Assembly (NCBI RefSeq): GCF_026212465.1
Contig: NC_080059.1
Span: 12,145,329 to 12,209,328 of the forward strand
Reading direction: 5' to 3'
DNA: 64,000 bases
DNA from: Amaranthus tricolor
Lineage: Eukaryota; Streptophyta; Magnoliopsida; Caryophyllales; Amaranthaceae
Position numbers and translations under genes: made by a program. This document shows, piece after piece, positions 23,001-35,091 of the stretch. The first letter of the stretch is position 1. The number at the start of each line of letters is the position of its first letter. The notes below the pieces were generated by a model that had not been told where the DNA came from, searched no databases, and saw only the letters and a list, made by a program, of their open reading frames with translations.

Positions 23001-24324
23001 TTGAAGCAACCCCTTGTAAAACAATATTTTAAAGGAAATCCTTTTTGGTTTCCCTGTATTTTTGGTTCATATCTTGAACTACCTTAATATTGTTATGTGA
23101 TATTCCCTTCCTTTTCGTTATGCACCAACGTACTTACTCTAACTAACTTGTGAATTGTCATATACCTTCTCTAAGTCAATGAAAGCAGAAATCCTTTTTC
23201 CTTAGCCTGTAATGCTCCATAAATTGCCTCATAAAATGATTGGTTCCATGGTAACCCTTCTCGGTATGAATCAAAATTGGTTCTTTGAAATGCTTGTTCA
23301 TCTTCTTAAGCGATGTGCAGAACGAAAATGCTATGAATATATTTGATTTGGACAACATACTTTCATTATTGGAAAATCATAAATTTAATGTTTGGTAGCA
23401 ACTAAAAAAATGGTGGGAGGGTATAAATAATAATTCTAATTTTGTTGGACTAATCTCATGATATTCTTTTTTATTAGCCTATTTATATGGATCTCCTGAA
23501 TTGATGTTCTTTCATGTTATTTATACATACCTCTTCTTGGTCCCGCCTCCCCTTTCTCTCTCTTCTCTCATTGGGGATAACTAGCTTGGCTTTGTGTTTG
23601 CAAACAATATAACACTTGACCTAATCTGCTGCTAATGTTATACAATGCTTTTCTAGGGGCGTCCTCTTTAAGATATGACTATGACCATGCTTGGATTTGT
23701 AATTACTTCATTGAAAGCTTACTACAGTGAAGTGCCGTGGTTAAAAAGGTGCACCCGAGATGCAATTGGCGTCTACCAACCTTTTTTAAGGCCAAACCAT
23801 TGCCTCTTTATTTAGGAGTGGTAGTTCCAATGAGGAGCACCTGGTTCTGCTCCCCCCACCCCCTAATCTGCAGTCTGTTTTTCTCACATATGCCTTTTTT
23901 AATTTGCCTCCTTAAGCCTTATGACTGTGCTTTGTGCATAGATTAAAATCACCTCTGCGTTACGTTTTTTTGAGCATTGGTGAAGTAGCATTTTCAAGTT
24001 ATAACCTAGTATAGATTAAAATCTGACTTCTACGTCACTATAGAGTATAAACTATAAACTGAAATCGTGGCAATCATTTAAAAGCTCTGCTCTGTAGTAT
24101 CTTTACCCTCTTGTTATGATAGTAGGCTCCCTTTTTAGGCTTTATTTGTATTCGGTATCAATTATATTTTGTTTTACATATATTAAATGTGGTGTTGATA
24201 AATATATTTTGGATTTACACTCCCAATTCTTTCTTCTCTCCAGGTTTCAGCAATCTTCAATCTGGCGGAGGAAGTTAAAGTGCCAAAATTATTTGCCGAG
24301 AGCACATGGAACTTTGAAATGTGA
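20064..24324 (+). CDS. OEP24: Outer envelope pore protein 24, plastid outer membrane channel
   Basis: Three exons, 20064-20276, 20550-20909 and 24244-24324, joined in phase 0, encode 217 residues, close to the roughly 213 of Arabidopsis OEP24. OEP24 is a beta-barrel channel of the plastid outer envelope that passes small metabolites. Recognition rests on the N-terminus [19 protein letters not shown], the segments [19 protein letters not shown] and [36 protein letters not shown] and the C-terminus [13 protein letters not shown]. As expected of a barrel there is no cleavable targeting peptide and no hydrophobic helix; short alternating strands run throughout. Two adjacent ATGs (20064, 20067) are in frame; the second aligns with the usual MKAS start. 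Intron 2 is 3.3 kb. A possible poly(A) signal, AATAAA, lies at 24680-24685. Confidence 0.92.
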
Positions 24325-24789
24325 TTCGTTCTTGGTGCTCCATCTCACCCCTTTTTATTTGGTACAATCGGAAAATGTTTTGTAGCCATAATTCTGTTCG
24401 TGTTGAACGCAATAGATTATGAAGCCGACTCCCCAAATTCTGTTTCTTTAGATGACGAATTTTTTCGGATATGTATTATTATTACCTTGGAAAACATTTG
24501 TACTGGAAAATGTTCACACAGATTGATCGAAGGATTTGCATCTGATGTTTACTTGTAGTTATATGTCTGGCAGCTAGGTTGCTTCTTTTGTTTCGGCATT
24601 TTTTCAGATGATTGCTTGCAACGTGTGTTCATTGCTATATGATGCACCTTGGAAACATTTTCCAGGTGTCTTGAAACCCAATAAAATAGCAACAATCATC
24701 AGAATTAGATTGATACTGATGCAAGATTTACCACCAATATTACAAATTTTCATAATTTAAATGTGGAGTTGATAGATACATTTTGGCCA

Positions 24790-25170
24790 TTAGGCCTGCA
24801 CTGGTTTATGGGACAGATTGTCGGCATATAACGAAAGCTTTTGAATATAAGATGGATGTAGCAGAGATGAGAATGTTGAGGTGGATGTGTGGGCACACTA
24901 AAATAGATAAGATTAGGAACTAGGAGTTGAGAAAAAGGTTGGGGGTTGCTCTTTTGTCAGCAAAAGAGGTGGATGTGTGTTCAATTGTCTTGCATAAGCT
25001 GAAAACTAAGAGTAAACTCTTTCACATGAAGCTGGTTGATGATGATCCATACCCATTGTGCCTCTCTGCAGCCAAAACCATAGATCATTTGTTCTTCTCT
25101 TGTCCTTTAGTGCTAGATGCCTCAAGGAGCTTTATAGTTGGCTTCAGATGCACAAATCTTCCTTGACAGT
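24790..25170 (+). pseudogene. LINE reverse-transcriptase remnants (two pieces)
   Basis: The first piece (about 24795-24950) translates as ALVYGTDCRHITKAFEYKMD and VAEMRMLRWMCGHTKIDKIR, then hits TAG, then ELRKRLGVA; this is the C-terminal part of a plant non-LTR reverse transcriptase. The second (about 25025-25165) reads AKTIDHLFFSCPLVLDASRS, the zinc-binding domain (zf-RVT type) found in another class of plant LINE. The joint between them lacks the usual intervening sequence. The ORF is dead: stop codons and missing core domains. Confidence 0.7.
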
Positions 25171-25655
25171 TGCTAGTATAATCAACGATAAATGAAAGCA
25201 ACGTGCTTTCGAATGAAGGTGATCATCGCTAGCATCTGCAATTTGTATTATTATATATGAAAAATTAGAAATGAAGTTGTCCGACACTTCCGCATGAGTA
25301 TTGTGGACAACACTTTGGACCATGTTCAAAATGAGATAAGGATTAGATTTTCCTTTTTTGTATTTTGTTAAATCTGAATTCAACTCTTGGACTAAAGATC
25401 TTATCTTTTGATATTTTTTTTGAGGCCTTGCCTAGCATGTACAATTCTTCCTAAAATGTGGGTAAATTTTTCATATTGATGCAAAACTACAATATGTTGA
25501 GATGTCTAATTATGATGTATTTTGTTTTTATTTGGTGCAATGAATTTTTTTTTTCAAAAAAAATAATATTAACAACAGTGTTATTAATTAAGGAAAAAAT
25601 ATCAATAAGTACTAATAATAAAATATAATACTCCATAATTAAAGCAAAAATAATA

Positions 25656-26066
25656 CTCCCTCTGTTCCTTAATGAAGTTCCCACAATGAATGTTCACGGA
25701 AATTAGGTAAATTTTTTTTATATAGTGTATATATTATTTTATTAAATAATAAATTTGATGGAGGATAAATGAGAACCATAATATTAAGAAAGAATTAAAA
25801 GAAAGTTAGTGGAAAAACTATAAGGATCGTAACAAATAAAAAAAATACTTTTATAAAGTTAGTGGGGATCATAAGAAATATAAAAATGTTAAAATAAATT
25901 AATGGGAGATATGTGAGGACAATAAGCATTATTAAAATATTAAAATAAAGATGAACAATGTTATTTTTGTCCAAGATTTAAGATACAAATATAAAGATTT
26001 TTATGGGCACGATAACTAAAACATTCTCAAATAGCAATGAAAAACCTTTTTAAAGAACAAAGGAAA
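25656..26066. mobile_element. Stowaway-like MITE
   Basis: The left end TA^CTCCCTCTGTTCC and the right end GAACAAAGGAAA^TA are inverted, with TA on both sides, as in Tc1/mariner-derived Stowaway elements. The interior is about 410 bases, AT-rich and non-coding, with repeated phrases GTGAGGACAATAAGCATTAT, GGATCATAAGAAATATAAAA and ATTAAAATA. Similar phrases occur at 18660-18780. Confidence 0.7.
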
Positions 26067-26299
26067 TAATTAATTAATTTTTTTAAAATTAATTAGTTTT
26101 TATGGGATGAACGTCGTGAATCGTGATACTTGTCTCAAAGAAGAGTTCGTGATGGTATAATATGACATGGGACGTTACTCGTATAATGGTTGTAAACTTG
26201 TAGCCTTGTAGGTTACATTTGTTGGGTTGGACGAGCTTGCTTGACCTAGTTTTTGTGACCGCTCGTTACAAACAAGGTTATGATGGGCCATTGATGAAG

Positions 26300-26324
26300 T
26301 TCCCGCGCAAACTGGATTGGCGCC
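26300..26324 (+). promoter_or_regulatory. E2F-type site pair near the 5' end of the 902-residue gene
   Basis: ATTGGCGCC at 26316-26324 fits the plant E2F consensus (A/T)TT(C/G)(C/G)CG(C/G)(C/G). GTTCCCGCGC, just upstream, is a near match. They sit in a small GC-rich island about 140 bases before a probable first-exon donor, which is where a promoter or start of transcription would be. Such sites drive S-phase or cell-cycle expression in plants; function here is inference. Confidence 0.4.
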
Positions 26325-26339
26325 ATTGGAGCTTCTCCT

Positions 26340-26467
26340 CTCAAATTCAAGGTTTAAACACCAACTATTCTTCGCTTCGTCTTCACTTCTCCCAAAACGC
26401 TACATCTCTCTCTCTCTCTCTCTCTCCATCTTAGCTGAAAGTCTACCACTATCGACATTTTCAACAG
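26340..26467 (+). other. Probable untranslated first exon with (CT)n tract
   Basis: A pyrimidine-rich leader contains a CT microsatellite at about 26404-26428 and ends at a good donor, TTCAACAG^GTACAT (26467/26468). The matching acceptor is ATCGATAG^GAACAC at 28247/28248, 21 bases before the ATG of the next gene. The transcription start is not known, so the left edge is a guess. Leaders of this kind with CT runs are common in plants. Confidence 0.45.
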
Positions 26468-27289
26468 GTACATTCATCAAACTAGTATTTCTGTCATTCT
26501 TTCTAACATTTCTTTGGTTACTCATATCTTAATTAGGGTTTCTAAATAATGATTCGATTTTAAATTTTAATTTTGTGGTTACAGATTATTCTTAGGGTTT
26601 TTACCTCGTTGAAGTTATAATTTCGTTTTTAAGTTGAAGTTATTGATATAAATTGTTTGTAAGATTAAATTTCATTACTTGAACGTAGCATATTAGATCT
26701 ATTGGTTTTTAGACTTTTTTCCACTTCTATTTTTTTTGTTGCTGTTTTGTGTACGAATCCTCTATCGACAATGGCAATCATAATTTCTAATTCGATTTTT
26801 TAGATGGAGCGAATGCTTATGCTTCATGATGTGATTGCTGTAGGAATACTCTACTCGTTTCAAACAACTAATATCCGATCAATTTTGGTTTTTGTCTGGG
26901 TGGGGAGCTAAATTTTAGAGAACACGGCATCTACAGGTGTGTGAATTGGAAGTTTGATTTCTTTGAAGTGTTCCGATTGCCCATTTGACCGATAAATTTC
27001 ACAAAATTGGAATCTTCCTTGTCAATTGGGCTCTTCTGCTTGCTATGGACCGAGTCAAAATTTTCATCCTTGTATTCTAATCAAATGATCCATTTGGTAT
27101 TGCACACTTGCCGATATGTTAATTAACTCTAATTGTGTTCGGTTAAAATTTATAAAAAGTTTATATCATTAAAATTTAAATTGATACGAATTAAACAAGA
27201 TTGCTCTTGACTATTTTTTAACTCATAGATTGATAATAAATTACAAACTAAGATTGATTAGTGAATAATGTTAAAAAATAAATGAGACT

Positions 27290-27314
27290 TTTGATTATAA
27301 TAGGAGGGAGTATT
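27290..27314. repeat. Solitary Stowaway-type terminus
   Basis: AATAGGAGGGAGTA reads on the minus strand as TACTCCCTCC, a Stowaway terminus with its TA. The partner end to the left is not clear (a weak candidate lies near 27122), so the element is old or truncated. It is inside the 5' intron of the following gene. Confidence 0.4.
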
Positions 27315-28268
27315 TTTTAAGGTCAGATTTTTCCCCCATTATTGTGATAAAGAAAGAGCTTCTTGTTGGGGATTGAATGTTGTGGTAAAAGGGCAACAAT
27401 ACAAGTCTTTGGATGCTAAATTGCCTAGATATTATATTCTCGGTGATGATTTGAAGAACTTCATTGTTTCTTCATCTGCATTGATCAATGGAAATGATTT
27501 TTTTTTTAACGTTGTAATCCTGCTTGCTGTTTAATGATTGCTTACTCGCTATCTTACACTCCACTATATTTATGGGACTCTTATTATTATTATTTGGTAA
27601 AAAGGGAGCTCAAAATGACTATAAAGCTGAAAATGGTCTCCATCATAGAGGGATGTAGACAATGTGATTAATGTTCTCAATGAAGGGAGTTAATATGATT
27701 TATGATTATGCGAGTGTCCATTTGATAACATGTGCAAGTTTTTATAAACATCTCTGTTCAAATTTTATGCCATTTAGATGGTTACAGTCTTTGCATGCAA
27801 ACACTGCTTTGAAAGGTTTTCTGCAGCTTCTGTGCAATAGGAAGTTTCTACCTCAATGGATATCAGTTCTTGTAGTTTTGACCTTTGGAGTTCGTGGGTC
27901 TTCTCCTTATTGTTTTGGGGATTTTTTCATGCTAAACCACCTACCATTTTATAATGTTTGTTTATTTTTCTTGTTCATGTTCTGTTGTTTTCTTGATTTT
28001 TTCCTATATTATAATTGTTATGATGAATATATCCTATTGGAAATAGATGTAGAAAACTTGTATACAATGGATGTAGTGATGCAACAAATTTAGTTGCCCT
28101 AATCTTGTAAGAATCAAATTCATTTGCACCATTTGGAGCATAACGTGTTATTTCAAAAGTCAAATACTGATATTTTGTATTTTATTGAGGTTTCTCGTTG
28201 TTGTATGAGATTCTGAGCTTTTTTTTTCTCATTGTTTATATCGATAGGAACACAATCAAGAAAAATTC

Positions 28269-31200
28269 ATGGACCTAAGAGGTTGTAGTCAGTTACACTT
28301 TATTGCAGTAATTAGAGGTGGCAAAGTAATCAGAATTCCAAATATTGGTCAAGGAAAGAAAACACCCAAGTACTTGAGCATTGAGCAAATTTACTCCTCT
28401 TATGAGTCAAACTGTCAAGATTCAGTTGCAAAATATCCTCTAAAAGTCAACAGGTCTCTCTGTAAGGCTTATGATTTTGGTGAAGTAAAGACTGAGGTTA
28501 AGACTGAATATGCTGAAGAGGAGAATGAAATTGACTTTGGAGCCGTGACATTGAAACAGCTTAAAGACATCTGCAAATCCCATAAAAGAAAATCTCCAAG
28601 TTCTGTTAATTTGGCTACTGTTAAACAAGAAAACAGTCAGTTCCATTGTGATATGGATGAACTTGACTTGAAGGAAACTCTGGGTAGTTTGAAGCAGAAG
28701 TTGACCAAGAAAATAAAATCTCAGAAGAAAGGCATTTCCAAAAACAGTGCTGTTCCCTCTACATCTAGCAATTTGAGCTGTAGATTAAAGGACAAGCCGG
28801 CTAATTTGAATTTACTTCAAATCTATGAGCCTCTGAGTATTAAGGTTGAAGATGCTGAATATGATTACTCACAGCCACAATTCAGAAGAAGCTCAATTGT
28901 TAGTGATGAGCATCAATCTCACCATGAGCATTTAGAGATGCCTGTTTTGGTAGAAAATTCAGACTTTGCTTTTAGTCAAGCTTCACATGAACAACTTGAT
29001 TGTCAGAATCCACTTACTTATGGAAATCTGAAAACTGATGAGATTATAAAGGTAGATAGTTCAGTTACTTCAGTAGTCAAAGGTGAACAGACTTTCATAT
29101 TTAGTGGTTCTGAGGTCAAACGAGAAGGCCGGACTGATCTTTGGCCTTGTGACAAGCCCTCAAATGCAGTATTATGTGAAGGTAACATCTCTGATATTCA
29201 AAATGGTTATCCCCTCTATTCATGTGCAGTTCAACCTCCACCACCTAATGTAAAATCAATCTGTATTCTTAATCAAGTTTCTTGCGAACACCTTGATAAT
29301 GCTGAGCTTCAGAATCCAGTTACTTCTGATGATCCAAAAACTGTTGAGATTATAAATAGTTTGGCAGTTGAAGGTGAAGCTTTGGTCTCTAGTTGCTCTA
29401 AGGTCAATAGAGGAGAAGACATGACTGATCTTACGGTATGTGATGAGCCTACTGAGACAGTTTTACTTGAAGATGATAGCTCTGAATTTCAAATAGATGA
29501 TCCCCAATATTCATGTTCACTTCAACCCCCACCACCTGATGAAAATACATCGAATGTGAAAGTCCCCTGCATGGCTCTTAATAGTCATTGTAATGATGTT
29601 GAGTTCAGTTGGGCTGGCAAAGCAATTGAGTCGATGGATAACAATAGAGATGAAGAATTAGCAAGAAGAGATGCCACAAACTACAATTCAGTGATTCAAC
29701 TTGATACTTGTTTGCTTGCGGTTGATAGTAAGGTTTCTCGGGATGTATCTATATCTGCACTTGAAGATAAACAATTGCCGGTACTTGATGTTACTATGAG
29801 AGAGGTGAAGGAAAATCCTACAGATCATGAGAGTAACTACAAAGATGTTAAATTGTTCGAAAATGGAGAAGGTGATAGGTTTATGGATGACACTACTGAA
29901 GCAAAGGCAACAAGAGGTACCAAGAATTTTAGTGCAACAGAAGATGAAAAATATTTTATTTTGGACTACGGATTGGAATCCCCTCATAGTGTCACTTCTG
30001 CTGTTGAAGATAATCAACCATTAATACATGATACCACTATTGCCCAGCTAAGCTGCTCTCCTGAAATTCAACCTTGCAAGGATATTGATCCTATAGTTCG
30101 ACAGATTGGATCAGTAGAAATCAAAGGGCTTAACAATAACAAGCAAGAGCAGCAACCACCGGAAAGGCTCTTCTCAGGCAGAAAGGTAAGCCCCCCACTC
30201 TCCCAAAAAAAAAAAAGAAAACTTGGATCAGGAAAAACAAACTTATATTTGAGTTTTGACCGACATGGGCTTATGTTTGTTTGCAGACAATTTCTCCAAA
30301 TTCTAAGGAAAGTCTATGCAGGGCTATAGCTTCAGCTGACATGCAAGATGATACTCAAAATCTTTGTGAGTGGTTATAGGCACTCGGACACTTCTATTAA
30401 TATCTCATACGATTTCTTTTGTACTTTGGTACACCAATCTGCTTCTTCTACTATATGATTAAAATAAATCTTAAGTGTTGAATGAATGTTTAGTTGTGTA
30501 TCTAAAATGAAAAAGCTTTGGTATGATTTGGATTTTCTTTGCTATGGTGTTTCTTAACCAAACTGATGTACAATTTATTCAAAATTCTTGATTCCTTGAA
30601 AGTTCTTTTAGGCAAGCATTAACAGTTAAATTTACTTAGATTTATTATTGTTTCAGGAAATGGAATAAAAGTAGAATTATTTAGCCTTTTACTGTTTCAG
30701 TGGGTCTAATAGTTCCTTATTCTCCACAGCATGTAGGGAGAAGCTTGACTTCGAGAAAAATTGTATGGATACTTCACCTCCTAGATCGAGTATCAAGAAA
30801 GCTCGGATTAGGTTTACATCAAAACGGCTGGAGACTTCAAATATGATTGAGATGAAAGTCTGTGCTCCACAGACATTAAAGAAAGATAAAGACGAGAGAA
30901 AACTTGTTCTTAAAGGCAGTGCTCCTCCTGGGTATCCTTACTCAGTACCAGCTGCCAGTACTTGTAGTTCTTCTAAAAGTTGCTCTCAAAATGCCATTAT
31001 ATTTGCAGAGCGGCAGATGACAGATATTGAGCGCCTTGCGACAAAGATCCTGTCGGAATTGCATTCAATGAAAGAACTAGTTGTGGATACGTTGCACTCT
31101 GAGTCCCGGACGTGTGCAGTATCAAGATATAACACTGACAAGGTAAATAAACCAATTGAAGTTCCTCTTTCTACAACCTTTGTAATGCCATTCCTTAAAT

Positions 31201-31966
31201 TTTCTGTGGAATACACAACAGATAATTAGACTTTATATATATATAAAAAGTCGACCAATAAAAGGGTCATTGGAAAGCATTGCATTGTTCCTCTGCTTAC
31301 CAAATTTGGTTTCAAATTTCAATATTTCCACTTTGAAATGTAATTGTCTCCATAGAGATGGAGTTAGGGACAAAATCTTTGTTAAAGATACTGTGTCACA
31401 CCTTCAGCGTGTATTTTCATATAAAAGACAGTTTTGTGCCTAAAACTGAAAGGCTGAAACAGCAATGCAGAACTCATATACTAAGATCTGACTGTTTCAG
31501 GCCAGAGTAGCTGTAGACAATGTTAAAAAGATTGAGGAAACATCAAAGAGGTGGCTCGCAATGATGGCAAGGGATTGCACTCGTTTCCGCAGAATTATGG
31601 TTAGTGTTGTTACTCAAATTTTTGGTTATTATTTGGAATAGAGAGCCTTCATAGTTTTCAACCCTTCTAAAAATCGTCGCTCAATAGGAATTATCGGAAA
31701 CAACCAATGCTTCTCTTCAAAAAAGCAATGATGATGAAGACTATCCAATCTTGGAGACAAAACAGTATGTTGTATCTTGTTTAAATGATTTTTTCTTTGT
31801 TCATTTCCGTTCAGTTCCTCATTGAGCTTTTTTTTTTCCCAGGGACGAACAAGAACCTTTTCCTCCAAGAAGTACGGTTCACAAGGAAAGAAAGATTGTT
31901 TTTGCCGATGAAGCTGGAGAAAACTTGTGTCATGTTAGAATTTTGTCAGCAGAGCTTGAATCCTAA
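28269..31966 (+). CDS. Unrecognised plant protein, 902 residues, with internal duplication
   Basis: Six coding exons, 28269-30185, 30287-30365, 30730-31142, 31501-31599, 31688-31764 and 31843-31966, keep frame through five GT-AG junctions. I cannot name the family. The N-terminus (FIAVIRGGKVIRIPNIG) looks folded and conserved. Residues 142-158 are basic (KLTKKIKSQKKG), a possible nuclear signal. The centre is acidic and probably disordered, and holds two tandem units of about 99 residues (about 237-335 and 336-437), each ending Y-S-C-x-x-QPPPP. Near the C-terminus are KKARIRFTSKR, a short helical heptad-like stretch (IERLATKILSELHSMKELV, about 763-785), a second helix (DNVKKIEETSKRWLAMMARD) and RKIVFADEAGENLCHV. 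No catalytic motif, signal peptide or membrane segment. The frame stays open back to the acceptor at 28248, so translation could begin earlier. The upstream E2F-type site suggests cell-cycle expression (inference). Confidence 0.85.
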
Positions 31967-32965
31967 AGCTAATTCTGTAGTTAAAATTTTCATTTGTAAG
32001 CATAGGAATTAGGAATTAGTATGCATAGTTGCATGTTTACAAAAGTATGATATATTGTAGCAGCCTAAATGAATATTAGATGCTATTTGTAAAGTTGTTT
32101 TCACTGATTTTATCAGTGCTGTTACTAGTGTAATCAATTGATCATGAAGGTTATAGCAGACAAAGCAACAATGGCACGACCTTTATCTCAACATATATGA
32201 AATCCGCTACATATAATAAAAAAATCAATTTAGTGCAAGGTTGTCAAAATTGTGATTCTAACTCAGATTGGAATCAACTCTGAAAATCGGATCGCAGAAT
32301 CGAATAATTCTACATTTTTGCAAAAATAAGTTGTAATGACTTATGCATATTGTTTAGTCATTTTTATTGTAAAAGAACACTTAAAATTCATGTAATATTT
32401 TGAAAACTTTTTTATCATTCAAAAATACATGTATACTTCTTTTTTTTGCCTTTTTTTCTCTTATTTTTAAGTATTGATGAACATAATAAGATAAACATTA
32501 ATTATATAATCGATATTTTAATAAAACAAACGCACCAAATAAATACAAAAATAATGATCCTTTGTATATAAAGCAACTTGAAATAGAGTGATCTAAATCT
32601 TATAACGAGTTTATCAAAGCCATATTGTATTATAACAATTTCAAAGCCTTAATAACTTCATAATACCAAATGAAAAAACTCTACTATATACATGATCAAT
32701 GATGCAAAAATTATCAACTATGAATACCAATTCAATCATTAGGTCAGTAACACTAAGTGGAAAGTAGCCTCAAATGATAATCTAGATAAAAAAAACAGTT
32801 CTAATATAAGGTGATAAGAATTTTTAATTAAACAGCTAAGAGTCCTAACTCTTACGCGTGTTGTTCATAAAACAATTATATTATGGCCAAAAGTCTCAAT
32901 TTAATCATATAAGAATTTAGCATTTTTGTGGAGTGTTTTTAGATGTGTAGATTCGTACGATTTTA

Positions 32966-33874
32966 GTTGCGATCATGGTTATCAGAATCTCGATTCCGAT
33001 CTATGATTCTACAACTCTATGATCCAAAAACAGGCAAGCGATCCATATCCTAAGTAGGATCTTAACAATGGTAAGATTGTACGTTTCTACCAAGATTAAG
33101 AATAAGGGTGCTAGGATCATAACGCGATCCTACGATCCTACAATCTCACAATTTGATCCTTATCACAAAAAAGTTTACATTCTAGTTTTTACTTAATATA
33201 AATAATATAGGTTAAAATTTGGAAATACATGCACTTACTAATTCGAAGTGTATAAATGATTATTAAAAATATACCTATTAATCAATTAAAAGTAAGTCAA
33301 ATCTATCTATCTATCTATACAATATATTAATGAACAAACGATTAGAACACGTGTCGACTTTAAGATATAAATTTTCCCACTCTTTTCATGTTCTTATTAA
33401 GCAAATATTTTTTAGCATATCATGTAATATCTTTCTAATTAGATTTATTTAGTTGATTAATTACAAAAGATTTTGAAATTATACTTTATTTACTAATTTT
33501 TTTTATTATATATAATCAATTAAGGTATTTAGTATCTTTTAAAGTTTTTAAAACAAATCAATTTATAGTTTCAATATGTTTAGGAGTTATATAATGAATT
33601 AATTACACATATAAGATTAGTTCTTTTTTATTTAAATAATTCATAAACCGTGCTAGGCATGAGAATCAATCTAGTATATCTTTATTTACAACTCAAAACT
33701 TTTAAAATTCATGGACTAAAATGAAAAATATAATTGATAATCAATTATCTATAATAGCATATAAAAGTATATTTGTATGATTTTATGATCCTACGATCTG
33801 ATTCTAATGATTTTGATCTTACTCCCTTATCGATCCTAGGTAGCATCTCGATTCTAATAACCTTGGTTGCGATT
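32966..33874. mobile_element. Inner foldback element
   Basis: GTTGCGATCATGGTTATCAG (left) pairs with the reverse complement of the right end, ATCGCAACCAAGGTTATTAG, and both continue AATC(T)CGA. Interior phrases such as GATCCTACGATC recur on both sides (about 33128 and 33788). It looks like the same repeat type as the outer element, possibly inserted into a relative. Confidence 0.45.
33314..33674 (+). mobile_element. Helitron-like non-autonomous element, copy 1
   Basis: The 5' end A^TCTATACAATATATTAATGA has the TC start and AT-rich lead typical of plant Helitrons. The 3' end carries CCGTGCTAGGCATGAGAATC followed by AATCTAG^T, i.e. a short imperfect hairpin a few bases before CTAG with a host T, as Helitrons require. 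There is no inverted repeat and no target duplication at the ends, also as expected. About 361 bases, non-coding. A related copy lies at 35092. Confidence 0.6.
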
Positions 33875-35091
33875 ATACGATTCTGTATGATTCTACTTGC
33901 AATTCTAATTAATTTCAATTTTAGTAACGATTTTAATCATTATTGTGTACTATTCTACGATCTGAATCACGATTTTAACAGCCTTGGTCTAATGACCTTA
34001 CTAGAAAGGTTGTTGTTAAGTATATACTATGAAATCATATTTGAAAATCTTGGGTTTTTCTAGTGAAAGTAAGTTTTTTCTTTTTCTTTGTAAACTTGTA
34101 ATAAGAGTTTGATTTTTACCACCTATATGAAAGATTGATACTCTCTCTCCCTTATCAATAGAGATTCTTTATCTAACCCTCGAATAAATATATGTAAAAA
34201 TAATAGTTAAAATGTTGAGTATTGGTTAATACATTTTAGAGTCGAGCCAACACAATTTCGATAATGGAAAACAGTTTTTAAAAGAATTTATAAAAAATAA
34301 TACATGATAGATTTTTTATAATGTGCTAATCAATAAGTTGAGATATTAATCAAGAAGAAAGGAAGTATGATTTGTATCTAGAGGAGGTGGTGTATGAGTC
34401 ATTTCTTGTTCATAGATTTTGTTAGCCACTTATTCAAAGAATTTCTAATCTCTATCTATTGATTTGTCTAGAAACTTAAGAGTTATACATGGTCTCAACT
34501 CTATCCTTAGTTTCATCTAAACCATCATACATCATTTTACATATTTTTTTTACATGTCAAGGTCATGTTCATGTGGGAAGGTGTCACAAAGCCTCCAATA
34601 ATACTTTCAAAACGGTACATGCTCAAATTGGTCACAAAACAAGCCATCCACGAGAAATAAATAAAAAACCAACTAACTAAAAAAAACGATCTATATATGA
34701 CAGTCACTTCTCGATATTGTGCCTAAAACTTTATTCAGACCTTTTATCCTTAATAGTAATATCACAAGTGCACATCATAACATTGTACATCGACAAATAC
34801 AGATCGAGTTCACTAGAAGTGGGAAATATGTTAATGGTTTCTCAACCAACTAATTGGCTCAAAAACATAAGAATAGATGATTTGTGATGAAACTAATTAA
34901 AAACGTAGAGTAAAACTATATCTAAAACTAAAACCAAGCATAAGACATATTTAATGGATCAAAGAGCGTAAAACTAAAAGCAATAAAAGAAAAAACATGT
35001 TAATCAATATGATTAAGAGGCGAAGGATAAACTTTCTTACTAAAATAGTTATCACTAGAATACATATCTAATCTATACAATCTATCTATAT

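Larger units (their letters stand above)
24325..26219. other. Intergenic region downstream of OEP24
   Basis: Holds the OEP24 3' UTR, LINE debris at 24790-25170 and a Stowaway-like element at 25656-26066. No intact gene. Confidence 0.5.
32234..33987. mobile_element. Outer foldback element, about 1.75 kb
   Basis: The left end GCAAGGTTGTCAAAATTGTG followed by ATTC is inverted at the right end, whose reverse complement reads CCAAGGCTGTTAAAATCGTG followed by ATTC. GATCGCAGAATCG / CGATCTGAATC-type blocks continue inward for some tens of bases. No transposase is seen inside; the interior contains another inverted pair (32966-33874) and a Helitron-like insert. Confidence 0.5.

Noticed and set aside
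27671..28093. 140-codon hydrophobic plus-strand frame
   Set aside because: Lies in the 5' intron of the 902-residue gene; Phe/Leu/Tyr-rich composition is typical of T-rich intron DNA.
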